This document shows, in pieces, positions 55,263 through 63,092 of a DNA stretch of 64,000 nucleotides; the first letter of the stretch is position 1, and every line of letters begins with the position of its first letter. The notes under the pieces were generated by a model. That model was not told the origin of the DNA. It ran no database searches and saw only the letters and a list, made by a program, of their open reading frames with translations. The position numbers and the translations under genes were made by a program. The DNA is from an uncultured bacterium (GTDB taxonomy: Bacteria; CSSED10-310; CALFER01): contig CALFER010000024.1 in the NCBI GenBank assembly GCA_937951895.1, forward strand, positions 83,572 to 147,571. Reading direction: 5' to 3'.

Positions 55263-57107
55263 TTAGTACCCGAATCCGAACTCCCAGAACCCCATGTCTC
55301 CGATCAGTTCCATTCGCTGTTCATCAATCATGGCTCCGTAAAAGCGAAGTCCCTCGGATTCCGCCTCGATCTCAGGCCATACGAAAGCAGGCAGAATCAC
55401 GTGTTCGGTCACACCCGCAGGCACTCCCGGGAGCATCTCAGAATCCGCCCCGGGGCACTCATCCGGGTACAGGCACCAGGATGGATGGAAGAAATACCAA
55501 TTGTCAAATTCCAGTATGATGAACAGCCGGACACCCGACAGGAGTTCGGAGGTGTTCGTGATCCATGCCGTCAATCCGCATGGGGAGCCGGGTGAAAAGT
55601 AATGCGAGGGCATGTCCAGCCGCACTCCGGTTCGCAGCGGAGGAGAGGAAGGGGTCGGATCGATGGAAGCGGTCGGACTAGACGGAGGCGGATTGGTGGG
55701 GGTAGTTTCCGGAGAAATCGTTGGAGTTGATGGAGGCGCCGCGATGAAGATTCCGGGGTCCGGTATCGGGATCTCCACTTCCACACCATCTGAGTTGGTA
55801 TAGATCAGATGCGATTCGGGACATTCCATCAGAATCGACGTTCCAATCGGCGCATCGTCATCGATCCGAATCATGAATGTGATCCATGCCGTGTCGCCCA
55901 GTCCGACCTGATCGAAACGCCATGTATAGACAGGAGGATCACCCGGATTTATTTCAGGAGTGATGTTCCATGAGTCCGGAACAATCGACACATGGAGCGG
56001 ATTTCCATCTGCGCACAGACCGTTCGCCCTCGCCCAGTTTTCCACGATCTGAATATCACGGCCTCCGACACATCCCGTGATCGAACGCGCAATGGACTGG
56101 TACACCCAGGTCAGATCGTCTGTTGTGGCTAACCAGTAATATTCCCCATGTTTTACATTTTCCGGTACGGGTGTCCCGCCCCAGAAGACCGGATCGAAAG
56201 GATCCGCGATTTGTTGCAGCAAAAGCGATTCGACAGCCGACCCGAGACCGATCGAGTGGATGGTGGTCGAGAAAAACTGTGAATAATCGCCCCACGGTGC
56301 ACACAGAGATGCCATTCGAGCCATTTCGACGCAATGAGAATAGGGATCCGACCAGGATGGTGTCATTTCCGGAGCGGGAGTCCAGAATGCGCCGGGACGC
56401 CCGTCGGTGATGACAATCATGTGTCGATCACCGGTCACGGCGGGAGTCTGAGAGGGGGCGGGATGCGGAGGCATCGCGTCCAGAAGACCGAGAGCGTACT
56501 GCATGCCGCAACCCATCGCAGTTGAGCCTTCGCCGGAGGTCTGTTGGGAGAGATGGTCAAACCACCAGAACTGCCTTGTTTCATGCCAGGAGGGCTCCGG
56601 ATTACCAACCTGAACAGGAGTTGGCGTCGTCACGGCGAACACACCCGGAACGCCATCCGGGATATCGGGATCACTGAAGAAAACCAGTCCGCCGCAGTCC
56701 CGAAAACCGTCGATGGGTGGATACAGAAAAAGAAACTCATAAAACTTCCAGACAGCCCAGACGACCTGGCCCATCGGAATCCACGCTTCGTCCATGTAGG
56801 GAGGTGATTGCGGACCATACGGCGGGTCAAGGTCGGAATTCCACCCGGATGGTGATTCGGCCATCGACTGAGACTTGTCCACGACGTTCACGACATCGAT
56901 CGGGAGACGATCCGGGGGATCACCCCTGCCCGTCAGGGTGATCACGACCTGAACCGCTGATCCGGGGTACACGATGTCATCGTTCGGAGCAAATTTCTCG
57001 ACCGTGAGATACGGAGCGGTCTGAGCGATCGTTCCCATTACGAGGAAGGGGACGATGGCGATGGAACAGACGAGTTCAGTCACACACGTCGACCCGTTTT
57101 TCATCAT
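55263..57107 (-). CDS. secreted VWA-domain protein with shared C-terminal domain
   Basis: A 614-residue exported protein (signal VTELVCSIAIVPFLVMGTIAQT). After a beta-sandwich (LTVEKFAPNDDIVYPGSAVQVVITLTG) comes a von Willebrand A domain: the MIDAS is VVDKSQSM (D-x-S-x-S, about residue 72), Thr in SGEGSTAMGCGMQYAL and Asp in IVITDGRPGAFW. This metal-binding face suggests a protein-protein or matrix contact. After more beta structure and a Pro/Ser/Thr-rich linker comes the C-terminal domain RLDMPSHYFSPGSPCGL to WEFGFGY. GGAGGG precedes the paired ATGs at 57107. It lies 51 bases from the next beta-helix gene on the same strand. Confidence 0.8.
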   Translation of the reverse strand: MMKNGSTCVTELVCSIAIVPFLVMGTIAQTAPYLTVEKFAPNDDIVYPGSAVQVVITLTGRGDPPDRLPIDVVNVVDKSQSMAESPSGWNSDLDPPYGPQSPPYMDEAWIPMGQVVWAVWKFYEFLFLYPPIDGFRDCGGLVFFSDPDIPDGVPGVFAVTTPTPVQVGNPEPSWHETRQFWWFDHLSQQTSGEGSTAMGCGMQYALGLLDAMPPHPAPSQTPAVTGDRHMIVITDGRPGAFWTPAPEMTPSWSDPYSHCVEMARMASLCAPWGDYSQFFSTTIHSIGLGSAVESLLLQQIADPFDPVFWGGTPVPENVKHGEYYWLATTDDLTWVYQSIARSITGCVGGRDIQIVENWARANGLCADGNPLHVSIVPDSWNITPEINPGDPPVYTWRFDQVGLGDTAWITFMIRIDDDAPIGTSILMECPESHLIYTNSDGVEVEIPIPDPGIFIAAPPSTPTISPETTPTNPPPSSPTASIDPTPSSPPLRTGVRLDMPSHYFSPGSPCGLTAWITNTSELLSGVRLFIILEFDNWYFFHPSWCLYPDECPGADSEMLPGVPAGVTEHVILPAFVWPEIEAESEGLRFYGAMIDEQRMELIGDMGFWEFGFGY

Positions 57108-57151
57108 TCATACCCTCCGTGGATGCTCCTGGGCCCACTCCTCATCTGCAG

Positions 57152-58546
57152 CTACTCTGAGTAATCAAAGTCAAAAATCCCCACTTCGCTGCACAGCTTC
57201 GTCATATCATGATCCACCAATGCCGCGTACCAGACAGCTCCAGTTCCCGAACCGATTCCCTCAGGCCAATAAAAATCAGGCAGCACATCCACAATCGTCA
57301 TGCCGTTTGGAAAACTCCGCTCATAAAAATCATATGGTCCGAATGAAGGAGCGAACAGGAATGCGCCGTGTAGTTCCAGAAGAACGAACAATCTCGTATC
57401 TTCCGGAGTTGTGTTGCCGACATTCCAGACCGATGCCGTGCAGGATGATGGATCCGAGGTGTGAAATGAATGAGCGGGCATGTGCATCGTCACTCTGGTT
57501 CGCATCGGCAATCCGGGGTATTCATAAGCTCCGATGTCGGTCGATTCGCCCTGGGGCCGTAGTGACCGATCAAGATCAACGGATTGAGTTGCATCGGTGC
57601 GACCGGCATCGATACAGGGTGAATCGGCTGCGAGATGAAAGTTGCCCGAACTGAACAGGGGATCGGCCGAGATGTTGCCCAGTCCTTCGTATCCGCCCTG
57701 GATTGCGCTGAATTCGATCCGGGGGGTGATGCTTCCTTCGAAATCAAATGTGTCCGGAGCATTGCACCAGAGTATGGTATTCAAGGCATCGAAGCTGGAA
57801 TCTGTCTTGATTGCGCCCCCCTGATCGTTGGATGTATTGGCTGCGATCGTGCAATTCCGGATTCGCATGAATCCATCGTGGATGGTGATTCCTCCGCCCC
57901 CCCATTCGCTTCGATTCCGGACGATGGCACATCCGGTGATTTCTGCATCGGCGTATTCACACCAGATCGCGCCACCGGTATGCCCCGCATAGTTTTCCAG
58001 GAAGTAGCAATTCGAAATCACCACATCAGAGTGATGATAGACATAAACCGCGCCTGCGCTGTGAACGGCATGATTTCGGATGAACCGGCAGTCTTCGATC
58101 CGTGCCCGTGAATCGGATACATACAGAGCAGCGCCATGATCCAGCGAATAGCAATCGATGAATTCGCAGTTCCGGATGAGTGGAGATCCGCCTGAACATG
58201 TGACAGCGCCGTATCGTGAACGAGCGTTTCGAACTGAAAAACCAACAAATGAAGATTCACCGTTGCGTGTCTCGAAATGAATCACGTGAGAAGTCTGCTC
58301 GCAGTCGATCAGACAGGTGTCGGGACCGTTTTTCGAGCAGATCGTGAGTGTTTTGCCTTTCAGATCCAGGTTGCAGTTTGACGGACCGAGATAGGTGCCG
58401 TTCGCCACGCAAATGGAATCGCCGGAAGAAGCCGCATCGATCGCTTCCTGAATCGATTCGTACTGCGTCGGAACATGCAACGTAGCCGCGAAAACAAATG
58501 AGGCGGGGAACAGCAGGGTCAAGCACGTGATGAATCGACCGGTCAT
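57152..58546 (-). CDS. secreted right-handed beta-helix protein with shared C-terminal domain
   Basis: A 464-residue exported protein (signal FITCLTLLFPASFVFA). The helix runs from TLHVPTQYESIQEAIDAASSGDSICVANGTYLGPSNCNLDLKGKTL through rungs like RIEDCRFIRNHAVHSAGAVYVY and NCYFLENYAGHTGGAIWCEYA to CIDAGRTDATQSV and DIGAYEY, then directly the C-terminal domain MHMPAHSFHTSDPSSCTASVW to IFDFDYSE. It is the shortest helix of the set and has no linker. AAAGGAGG precedes the ATG. It is the first of a row of three minus-strand genes with the same C-terminal domain and likely arose by duplication. Confidence 0.8.
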   Translation of the reverse strand: MTGRFITCLTLLFPASFVFAATLHVPTQYESIQEAIDAASSGDSICVANGTYLGPSNCNLDLKGKTLTICSKNGPDTCLIDCEQTSHVIHFETRNGESSFVGFSVRNARSRYGAVTCSGGSPLIRNCEFIDCYSLDHGAALYVSDSRARIEDCRFIRNHAVHSAGAVYVYHHSDVVISNCYFLENYAGHTGGAIWCEYADAEITGCAIVRNRSEWGGGGITIHDGFMRIRNCTIAANTSNDQGGAIKTDSSFDALNTILWCNAPDTFDFEGSITPRIEFSAIQGGYEGLGNISADPLFSSGNFHLAADSPCIDAGRTDATQSVDLDRSLRPQGESTDIGAYEYPGLPMRTRVTMHMPAHSFHTSDPSSCTASVWNVGNTTPEDTRLFVLLELHGAFLFAPSFGPYDFYERSFPNGMTIVDVLPDFYWPEGIGSGTGAVWYAALVDHDMTKLCSEVGIFDFDYSE

Positions 58547-59122
58547 CTTGTCATCCTCCTTTGAAAGAAACTGAATCCCTCAAAAGTGTACAGAAACAGA
58601 AGACTCCCAATCCGATCATTTCAAATAAACAAAAACCGATTTTAGTATATGGAAAACAGCGATATGCGTCAATTGCACGACCGATCTGGCCATTTTCGGT
58701 TAGTTTTACAGAGAAGGAGGATTGTTATCCGGAGCGGAGGAGGAATGGTGATCTGTCTCGCAGAAATCGATATGGAATCAAAACCATTCAGGGCAAGGTG
58801 GTGTTCCTCGAGGAGGATGCGGACAGTCTCCATCGATAAAACTCTATTTCATCGACCCGGGCAGGACAGTCTGTTATTGGTACGAAGGTGGATGTTGCAT
58901 ATCGAGTGCAGGAGCAATTTAACGCGATCGTACATTGCAATCGTTTGACGGATCAGGCATTTACAGCGTTGGCAAATTGAACTTTTGTGGCAAAATGGTG
59001 CCTGAGTGACTACCTGACAACAGTGTGTTGAACTGAAACACGGCACGGTACGTTTTTGAACCGGATGGTGTTGCCGGGTCATGCTCGGTGAACGTGGAAG
59101 TTGGCGCTGACAACATGAATAG
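58547..59122. other. no credible gene; AT-richer boundary region
   Basis: Between the beta-helix gene and the recombinase relic I find no reading frame with a recognisable product. The sequence becomes less GC-rich (for example 58620-58660). It may contain degraded remains of an earlier insertion, but nothing I can align. Confidence 0.5.
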
Positions 59123-59617
59123 ACTGATCACATTTCTTGCCCTTCTTGCTTTCATGTCGGTTGCGGCATTGGTTTTCGTTCGCATGAGGTCGTTGGCGTG
59201 ACGAAGGCGGAGGCAATCGTTCTGAAGAAGAAACCGGGTATCCAGTCGCTTCGGATTCACGATTTCCGACGTTACTTCACGAGCGAAGCTCTGAGGAAGA
59301 CCGCGAACATCGCGGCGCTCTCAAAACTGCTCGGACACAAATCCACGAAGGTGACAACTGAGATTTATCACCATCTGAATTTCGATGATGCAATCGATAT
59401 CGTGACCTCTATCGACTTAGGTTTAGCTAAATCGACAGAAGGAAAGACGATTACCGGTGATGCAGGGGAGACCCATTCAAAGAGCCTTGAAAGCAGAGGG
59501 TCCGGCGACGGCTTCCACACCAAAACGACACCAACTTTTTCTGAGAGGGAAACATCGGATGAAGCTATGTTAGAGGAAGCGGTCCCAACGGGAGTCGAAC
59601 CCGTGTTAGCGGATTGA
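59123..59617 (+). pseudogene. truncated tyrosine recombinase (integrase), C-terminal part only
   Basis: The frame contains IHDFRRYFTSEAL (H-x2-R box) and LLGHKSTKVTTEIYHHL, the second His/Trp-type position and the nucleophilic Tyr in the usual spacing (about 59250-59385). Upstream residues lack the first Arg block and the core- and arm-binding domains; in-frame stop at 59120 is the upstream limit. The C-terminal tail SGDGFHTKTTPTFSERE ends VPTGVEPVLAD, which is translation across a tRNA-gene fragment. So only the last third of an integrase remains. A GTG at 59198 could start it, but a functional product is improbable. Confidence 0.8.
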
Positions 59618-59771
59618 GAGGGCCCTGTGCAAGTTACAAAATATTTAGCAATGAACCGTTGAAACCCTTATGTTTCAAGACTTCACGAGATTCATGCTTC
59701 AATCGCCAGCAACGCCAGAAACGCCAGAAAACACCCGTTTTTCCGAGGACACCGACACCAAAACGACACCA
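59517..59771. repeat. 17-base direct repeats flanking the tRNA fragment
   Basis: ACACCAAAACGACACCA occurs at 59517-59533 and 59755-59771, on either side of the tRNA fragment. In both places it encodes TKTTP in the same kind of C-terminal tail, so it is more likely homology of two integrase tails than a target-site duplication. Confidence 0.6.
59580..59620 (-). other. 3' fragment of a tRNA-Glu(CUC) gene, likely attachment-site core
   Basis: Read on the minus strand, the segment starts at the anticodon loop CTCTCAA (anticodon CTC), continues TCCGC, TAAC, a complete T arm ACGGG-TTCGACT-CCCGT, the acceptor 3' strand TGGGACC and discriminator G. The 5' half is absent: the bases to the right (GGGCC when read on the minus strand) do not pair with TCCGC. 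That is how an attachment-site copy left by integration into a tRNA 3' end looks. CCA is not encoded next to it. It lies at the end of the integrase relic. Confidence 0.78.
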
Positions 59772-59810
59772 GAATTTCCGCTCATACCGCCGACAATCCA
59801 ACTTGATTAA
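59670..59810 (+). pseudogene. short reading frame resembling the tail of a second integrase
   Basis: A 46-codon frame starting at ATG 59670 ends DTDTKTTPEFPLIPPTIQLD. The TKTTP stretch and acidic/Pro-rich context match the tail of the integrase relic at 59500. The part before it (SPATPETPENTRF) is low in complexity. It probably is the last remains of the integrase of the element on the right, though the evidence is only this tail. Confidence 0.35.
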
Positions 59811-59847
59811 AAAGCTTTAAACGATCATAGTACTATTGGAGGTGTTG

Positions 59848-60085
59848 ATGGAAAAATCGCTCGAAAAAAACAGTTCATGAGTTCAATGTTATCATTGAAA
59901 AGGATTCCGAAGGCTTTTTCATTGCTTCCGTACCCGAATTGAAGGGATGCCACACCCAGGCAAAATCGCTGGATGTTCTGATAAAAAGAACCAGGGAAGC
60001 CATAGAGTTGTGCTGGGAGGCAGAAGGTGGCAATTTGATTCAAAACGAGTTTATCGGAATTCAAAAGATTGCCTTGAGCAGATGA
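59848..60085 (+). pseudogene. hicB: HicB-like antitoxin gene with a one-base frameshift
   Basis: From ATG 59848 the frame reads MEKSLEK and then hits a stop at 59878. Removing one base of the seven-A run at 59864-59870 gives TVHEFNVIIEKDSEGFFIASVPELKGCHTQAKSLDVLIKRTREAIELC, a standard HicB partial RNase H fold, ending at 60085. GGAGG lies upstream of the ATG. The antitoxin is thus interrupted, unless the extra A is a sequencing error in the homopolymer. Its stop overlaps the hicA start (ATGA). Confidence 0.75.
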
Positions 60086-60210
60086 CCCGTCACCCTCGGA
60101 TTACTGGCCGCCAGCTTATCCGTGTACAAGCTGGAGAAATCATCGGCCCTGGATTGCTCATGAAAATCATCCGAGACTGTGAGGTCGAAATTGAAGATTT
60201 GGGTGGATAA
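60082..60210 (+). pseudogene. hicA: HicA-like toxin gene with internal deletion
   Basis: A 42-codon frame: MTRHPRITGRQLIR followed at once by VQAGEIIGPGLLMKIIRDCEVEIEDL. In HicA proteins of this type the first part leads into helix 1, the central strand and the GSHH active site before the H-x-G-E-x-I-G-P-G-L-x-x-I-L block. About 30 codons including the catalytic His are therefore missing here, cleanly in frame. The product cannot be an active mRNA interferase. Start overlaps the hicB stop. Confidence 0.75.
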
Positions 60211-60267
60211 CGAGTGGGTTGGATTCTCAGCTTGGAACAGGTAGAGTAGAAACTGAGGAGAATCACG

Positions 60268-60564
60268 ATGAAAAAGGACAGAGCCATCCAGATTATTCAA
60301 GAGAATCTGGATGAGATTAAAAAGTTCCATGTAAAGTCATTGGCCATTTTCGGGTCGGTGGCCAGGGATGAAGCGACAGAAAAGAGCGATATCGACATTC
60401 TAGTTGATCTTGATCCTGATGCGGAAGTCGGATTGTTTGAGTTTTTCGATTTGAAACGATTTTTGGAGAAAATTCTGGGATGCGAAGTGGATCTCGGAAC
60501 ATTTGATTCTCTGCGAAGCGAATTCAGAGAAACGGTATTCAGGGAGATGATCCGTGCCGCATAG
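60268..60564 (+). CDS. mntA: MntA-type minimal nucleotidyltransferase antitoxin
   Basis: A 98-residue nucleotidyltransferase of the MNT family. IFGSVARDEATEKSDIDILVDLDP shows the exact signature G-S-x10-D-x-D (about residues 28-45). In characterised HepT-MntA pairs this protein AMPylates a Tyr in the HEPN toxin and so blocks it; the present protein has all residues for that. GAGGAG lies before the ATG. It overlaps hepT by 11 bases, toxin gene second, which is the usual order of the pair. It is intact, unlike the adjacent HicAB. Confidence 0.9.
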   Translation: MKKDRAIQIIQENLDEIKKFHVKSLAIFGSVARDEATEKSDIDILVDLDPDAEVGLFEFFDLKRFLEKILGCEVDLGTFDSLRSEFRETVFREMIRAA

Positions 60565-60895
60565 AGATGCAAGATTGCGCATCTCGGACATTCTGGATTC
60601 GATCAGAAAAATTCAGACGTATGTCCAAGATCTAGATTTTGATAACTTTGCTAAAAATCCAATACTTGTGGATTCCGTTCTTCTGAATTTCATCGTCATC
60701 GGGGAAGCTGCGAGCCATATTCCCGAAGAATTGAAAGATGCCCATCTCGAAATTCCCTGGCAGGACATGATCGGCATGAGAAATGTTGTTGCTCATACGT
60801 ATTTCAGACTGGATCTGAAAATTGTCTGGAGAACGATCCATAATAATTTCGATCGAATCGTTCCCTTGCTCGAAGAACTGATACGAATAGTCTGA
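60554..60895 (+). CDS. hepT: HepT-like HEPN (DUF86) toxin
   Basis: A 113-residue helical HEPN protein. The RNase motif R-x4-H-x-Y is intact in GMRNVVAHTYFRLD (about residues 77-87), with the Tyr that the MNT partner modifies in known pairs. NFIVIGEAASHIPEEL is the conserved preceding helix of DUF86. It should cleave RNA when free. Overlap with mntA supports co-translation. No other gene is in the transcript: 288 non-coding bases follow. Confidence 0.9.
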   Translation: MPHRDARLRISDILDSIRKIQTYVQDLDFDNFAKNPILVDSVLLNFIVIGEAASHIPEELKDAHLEIPWQDMIGMRNVVAHTYFRLDLKIVWRTIHNNFDRIVPLLEELIRIV

Positions 60896-60906
60896 CTCGG
60901 ATTGGT

Positions 60907-60976
60907 TGCCACACTGCCACGCTCAACTTATCTATCTGATTACATTGACTTTTTAACCAACCGTGGCAGCGTGGCA
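60907..60976. repeat. inverted repeat after hepT
   Basis: TGCCACACTGCCACG (60907-60921) and CGTGGCAGCGTGGCA (60962-60976) are inverted copies matching at 14 of 15 positions, 40 bases apart. There is no T run, so it is not a normal terminator. The rest of 60896-61183 shows no gene; an SSB ribosome-binding site is at its end. Confidence 0.6.
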
Positions 60977-61183
60977 GGCAGATTAGAACAGTGGTCTTCA
61001 TGGCTTTCCATCAGAATCAGAATTCGCCTCTCGCGACTCATAAAATATTTTTCATAGTAAATTAGGAAAATCAATCTCATTCCTCGATTAAGTGATCAGA
61101 GGCGGTTGAAGAAGAAACTTCACTGAGACTCTGAAACACTCAACGGCTGGTAGTTAAACCAAGCCAACGAAGGAGAGAAAGTC

Positions 61184-61567
61184 ATGATCAACACAGTCAC
61201 AGTCGCGGGGTATCTTGGAAACGATCCAAAAACAGTCGTACTCGAAAGCAAACTCGTCATCACGAAATTCTCGATTGCCGTGAATGAAGTGCGCGGGAAG
61301 GGAGCGGATCGGAAAGAACTGACTCACTGGATCGACTGCACTGCTTTCGGAATCCTTGCATCGACGATCGACAAGTTTCTGACGAAAGGATCGAAAGTCA
61401 CGGTTGCAGGGAAACTGAATCAGCAGAAGTGGGAGTCTGAAGGCAAGAAGATGTCTCGACTTGTTGTGATTGTCGAGAACATTGCGTTCATGTCAAAAGC
61501 TGCCGAAGAGTCCACATCCACGGAAGAAGAACCCCAAGATATTACTGACGATGTAATCGCGGCATAA
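61184..61567 (+). CDS. ssb: single-stranded DNA-binding protein
   Basis: A 127-residue SSB with an OB fold: INTVTVAGYLGNDPKTVVLESKLVITKFSIAVNE, HWIDCTAFGILASTIDKFLTKGSKVTVAGKLNQQKWES and LVVIVENIAFM. The tail is short and acidic but ends DDVIAA instead of the usual DxIPF tip that recruits repair proteins. It may serve DNA transfer or replication of the element. AAGGAGAG precedes the ATG; a strong terminator follows 15 bases after the stop, so it is a single-gene transcript. Confidence 0.9.
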   Translation: MINTVTVAGYLGNDPKTVVLESKLVITKFSIAVNEVRGKGADRKELTHWIDCTAFGILASTIDKFLTKGSKVTVAGKLNQQKWESEGKKMSRLVVIVENIAFMSKAAEESTSTEEEPQDITDDVIAA

Positions 61568-61582
61568 TCACTCAATTTTCAA

Positions 61583-61628
61583 AACATGCTTGTGGGAGTC
61601 AAATAGACTCCCATGAGCATGTTTATTT
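61583..61628 (+). terminator. rho-independent terminator after ssb
   Basis: AACATGCTTGTGGGAGTC pairs with GACTCCCATGAGCATGTT as an 18-base-pair stem (two G-T pairs) around AAATA, followed by TATTT. Confidence 0.8.
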
Positions 61629-61711
61629 AATTCGATATAGTCTGACTCTTACGGTTTTCAACTATAGAGATTAGTCAATATATTCAACATCTTATTGGCT
61701 ATAAATACTTC

Positions 61712-61723
61712 GACTATATAGTC
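61712..61723. promoter_or_regulatory. perfect palindrome GACTATATAGTC in AT-rich intergenic region
   Basis: The 12-base palindrome lies in the 194-base AT-rich stretch between ssb and the next minus-strand gene. Related words (ATATAGTCT, ACTATAG, GACTATAAA, TATATAGTGA) recur within the stretch and TCTATAGTC appears again at 63334. This could be a cluster of operator sites of an element-encoded regulator. I see no other signal there. Confidence 0.3.
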
Positions 61724-61817
61724 ACCCAGCATCTTCACATTCGGAGACTATAAAAATCAATCCTGAGCCATCCTGACGTGTTTAAGCGTGGTTATATAGT
61801 GAGAATTCAAATCCGAA

Positions 61818-62189
61818 TTATCCATCCTTAAGAAGAAGAGAACGAATCTTCTCAAGTCGGAAAATATTCTGAGCGGCATCTACAACATTGTACTTATGTA
61901 CTTTGTGCCCGACTTCCTCATAATCCTCATCAGACATTACATGACCAGCAGGGCCTGTTCGCTTAACATTATCCAAGTAACTTTTGATTTCCCATTGCTC
62001 GAACAGGTTCTTTATTTCTGTGCAGAAGGGAATAATCTCTTGCGCCCAGAGATCATCTTTTTCTGCAATTTCCAAATGCATGAACAGCTTTTCACCAATG
62101 AGGTAACCGAGCGCTTTCTCAGTTCCATATCGTTCCTTGATTCCAACCGAAGCGTCACACTGTTCGATCCACTTCTTGTGAAATTTCAT
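61818..62189 (-). CDS. hypothetical protein of the integrated element
   Basis: A 123-residue helical protein starting MKFHKKWIEQCDASVGIKERYGTEKALGYLIGEKLFMHLEIAEKD. I do not recognise a family. Its length, charge pattern and the RBS-like GAGGG upstream make it a credible gene. It lies 75 bases downstream of the ParB-HTH-like gene on the same strand, so it may be co-transcribed; the composition is AT-rich like the rest of the element. No signal peptide or membrane segment is visible. Confidence 0.6.
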   Translation of the reverse strand: MKFHKKWIEQCDASVGIKERYGTEKALGYLIGEKLFMHLEIAEKDDLWAQEIIPFCTEIKNLFEQWEIKSYLDNVKRTGPAGHVMSDEDYEEVGHKVHKYNVVDAAQNIFRLEKIRSLLLKDG

Positions 62190-62264
62190 CTTGTTACCCT
62201 CACGACAAGTGGCGGTACGTCACGCCACTTCCAAGCCTTTATAAATCAAGCATCTACGCAAAAG

Positions 62265-62951
62265 CTAATTCTTGATTTGAGAACGTAACTCTATCAGTTT
62301 TTCCAGCTTATCTTTCAAAGAAGTCAGTGCATCGAATTGCTCTTCAGTGAGCTTTTCAACATCATCAGAATCGAATGAGAAATCGAGATGAGCGAGCTTT
62401 TCTAAGGGGTGAATGAACGAAGAGAAGAGATCAGGTGCGCCGACAGCAGAAAGCTCTGGACGACCACGAGCAGGAATCAGCTTTGCAGTTTCTAAAACCT
62501 CATGCAATTTCCTTACTGACATATTCTCTTTAATCACTTTGTCCGCGAATTTTAGCTTTTCCTTTTTATCTCGCAGACGGAATAGTACGAGTTTGTGTGA
62601 TTCAGTCAGGGCAGAATATTTATCCGCTCTGAATGTTTCTTCTTGCACAGCGAGCTTGACTGCATTGGAAAGAGCCTGATGATTCAAAGCAATGTCGGGA
62701 TGATCTGAAATCTTTCTAAGAGAGATCCCTTTCCGAGGCGCACGGTCATCTACTTTTTTGGGGTCATTATCGAAGAACGTCTCAAGTAGGTACTTGCCGA
62801 TATCCAGCAACGACTTAGCTGGAGCATTGGCTTGCTGATTAATGAACTGAACCGCCTCATCTATCTTCTGGACTTCTTCAGCGGATAGGATCTCGACTTC
62901 TTTGGATTCTTCGACTTTCTTGACGACTGCTTTTGATTTTGACTTTGCCAT
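62265..62951 (-). CDS. element protein with ParB-HTH-like helical segment
   Basis: A 228-residue, mostly helical protein with a Lys-rich start (MAKSKSKAVVKKVEES). The stretch ALTESHKLVLFRLRDKKEKLKFADKVIKENMSVRKLHEVLE (about residues 113-155) has the spacing of the post-HTH helices of ParB/Spo0J proteins (in those, SxGHARALL then LSVRxxE). The N-terminal ParB CTPase/nuclease domain is absent. It might be a DNA-binding partition or regulatory protein of the element, but the match is weak. The C-terminal LTSLKDKLEKLIELRSQ looks like a coiled coil. GAGGAGG lies upstream of the ATG. Confidence 0.55.
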   Translation of the reverse strand: MAKSKSKAVVKKVEESKEVEILSAEEVQKIDEAVQFINQQANAPAKSLLDIGKYLLETFFDNDPKKVDDRAPRKGISLRKISDHPDIALNHQALSNAVKLAVQEETFRADKYSALTESHKLVLFRLRDKKEKLKFADKVIKENMSVRKLHEVLETAKLIPARGRPELSAVGAPDLFSSFIHPLEKLAHLDFSFDSDDVEKLTEEQFDALTSLKDKLEKLIELRSQIKN

Positions 62952-63092
62952 GTAAAAAACCTCCTCTTGAGATTGAAAACGCGTTAATGGAAATATGAGT
63001 TATTCACAGATCAATGTCAATTGGATAAATTTGTCAACCCCAGGTAAAACTCAATTTTGCAAAATATAATTTTTGGAATTGCCAAATTCTTG

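Noticed and set aside
58561..58948. Two overlapping small plus-strand frames
   Set aside because: They have no recognisable motif, no clear ribosome-binding site and overlap each other in different frames.
59580..59652. Complete tRNA-Glu gene
   Set aside because: The bases to the right do not form an anticodon stem, D arm or acceptor 5' strand; only the 3' half is present.
59848..59880. Programmed -1 frameshifting at A AAA AAC in hicB
   Set aside because: The slippery heptamer is in phase for a -1 slip, but the HicB frame needs a +1 shift, so the normal mechanism would lead into the wrong frame.
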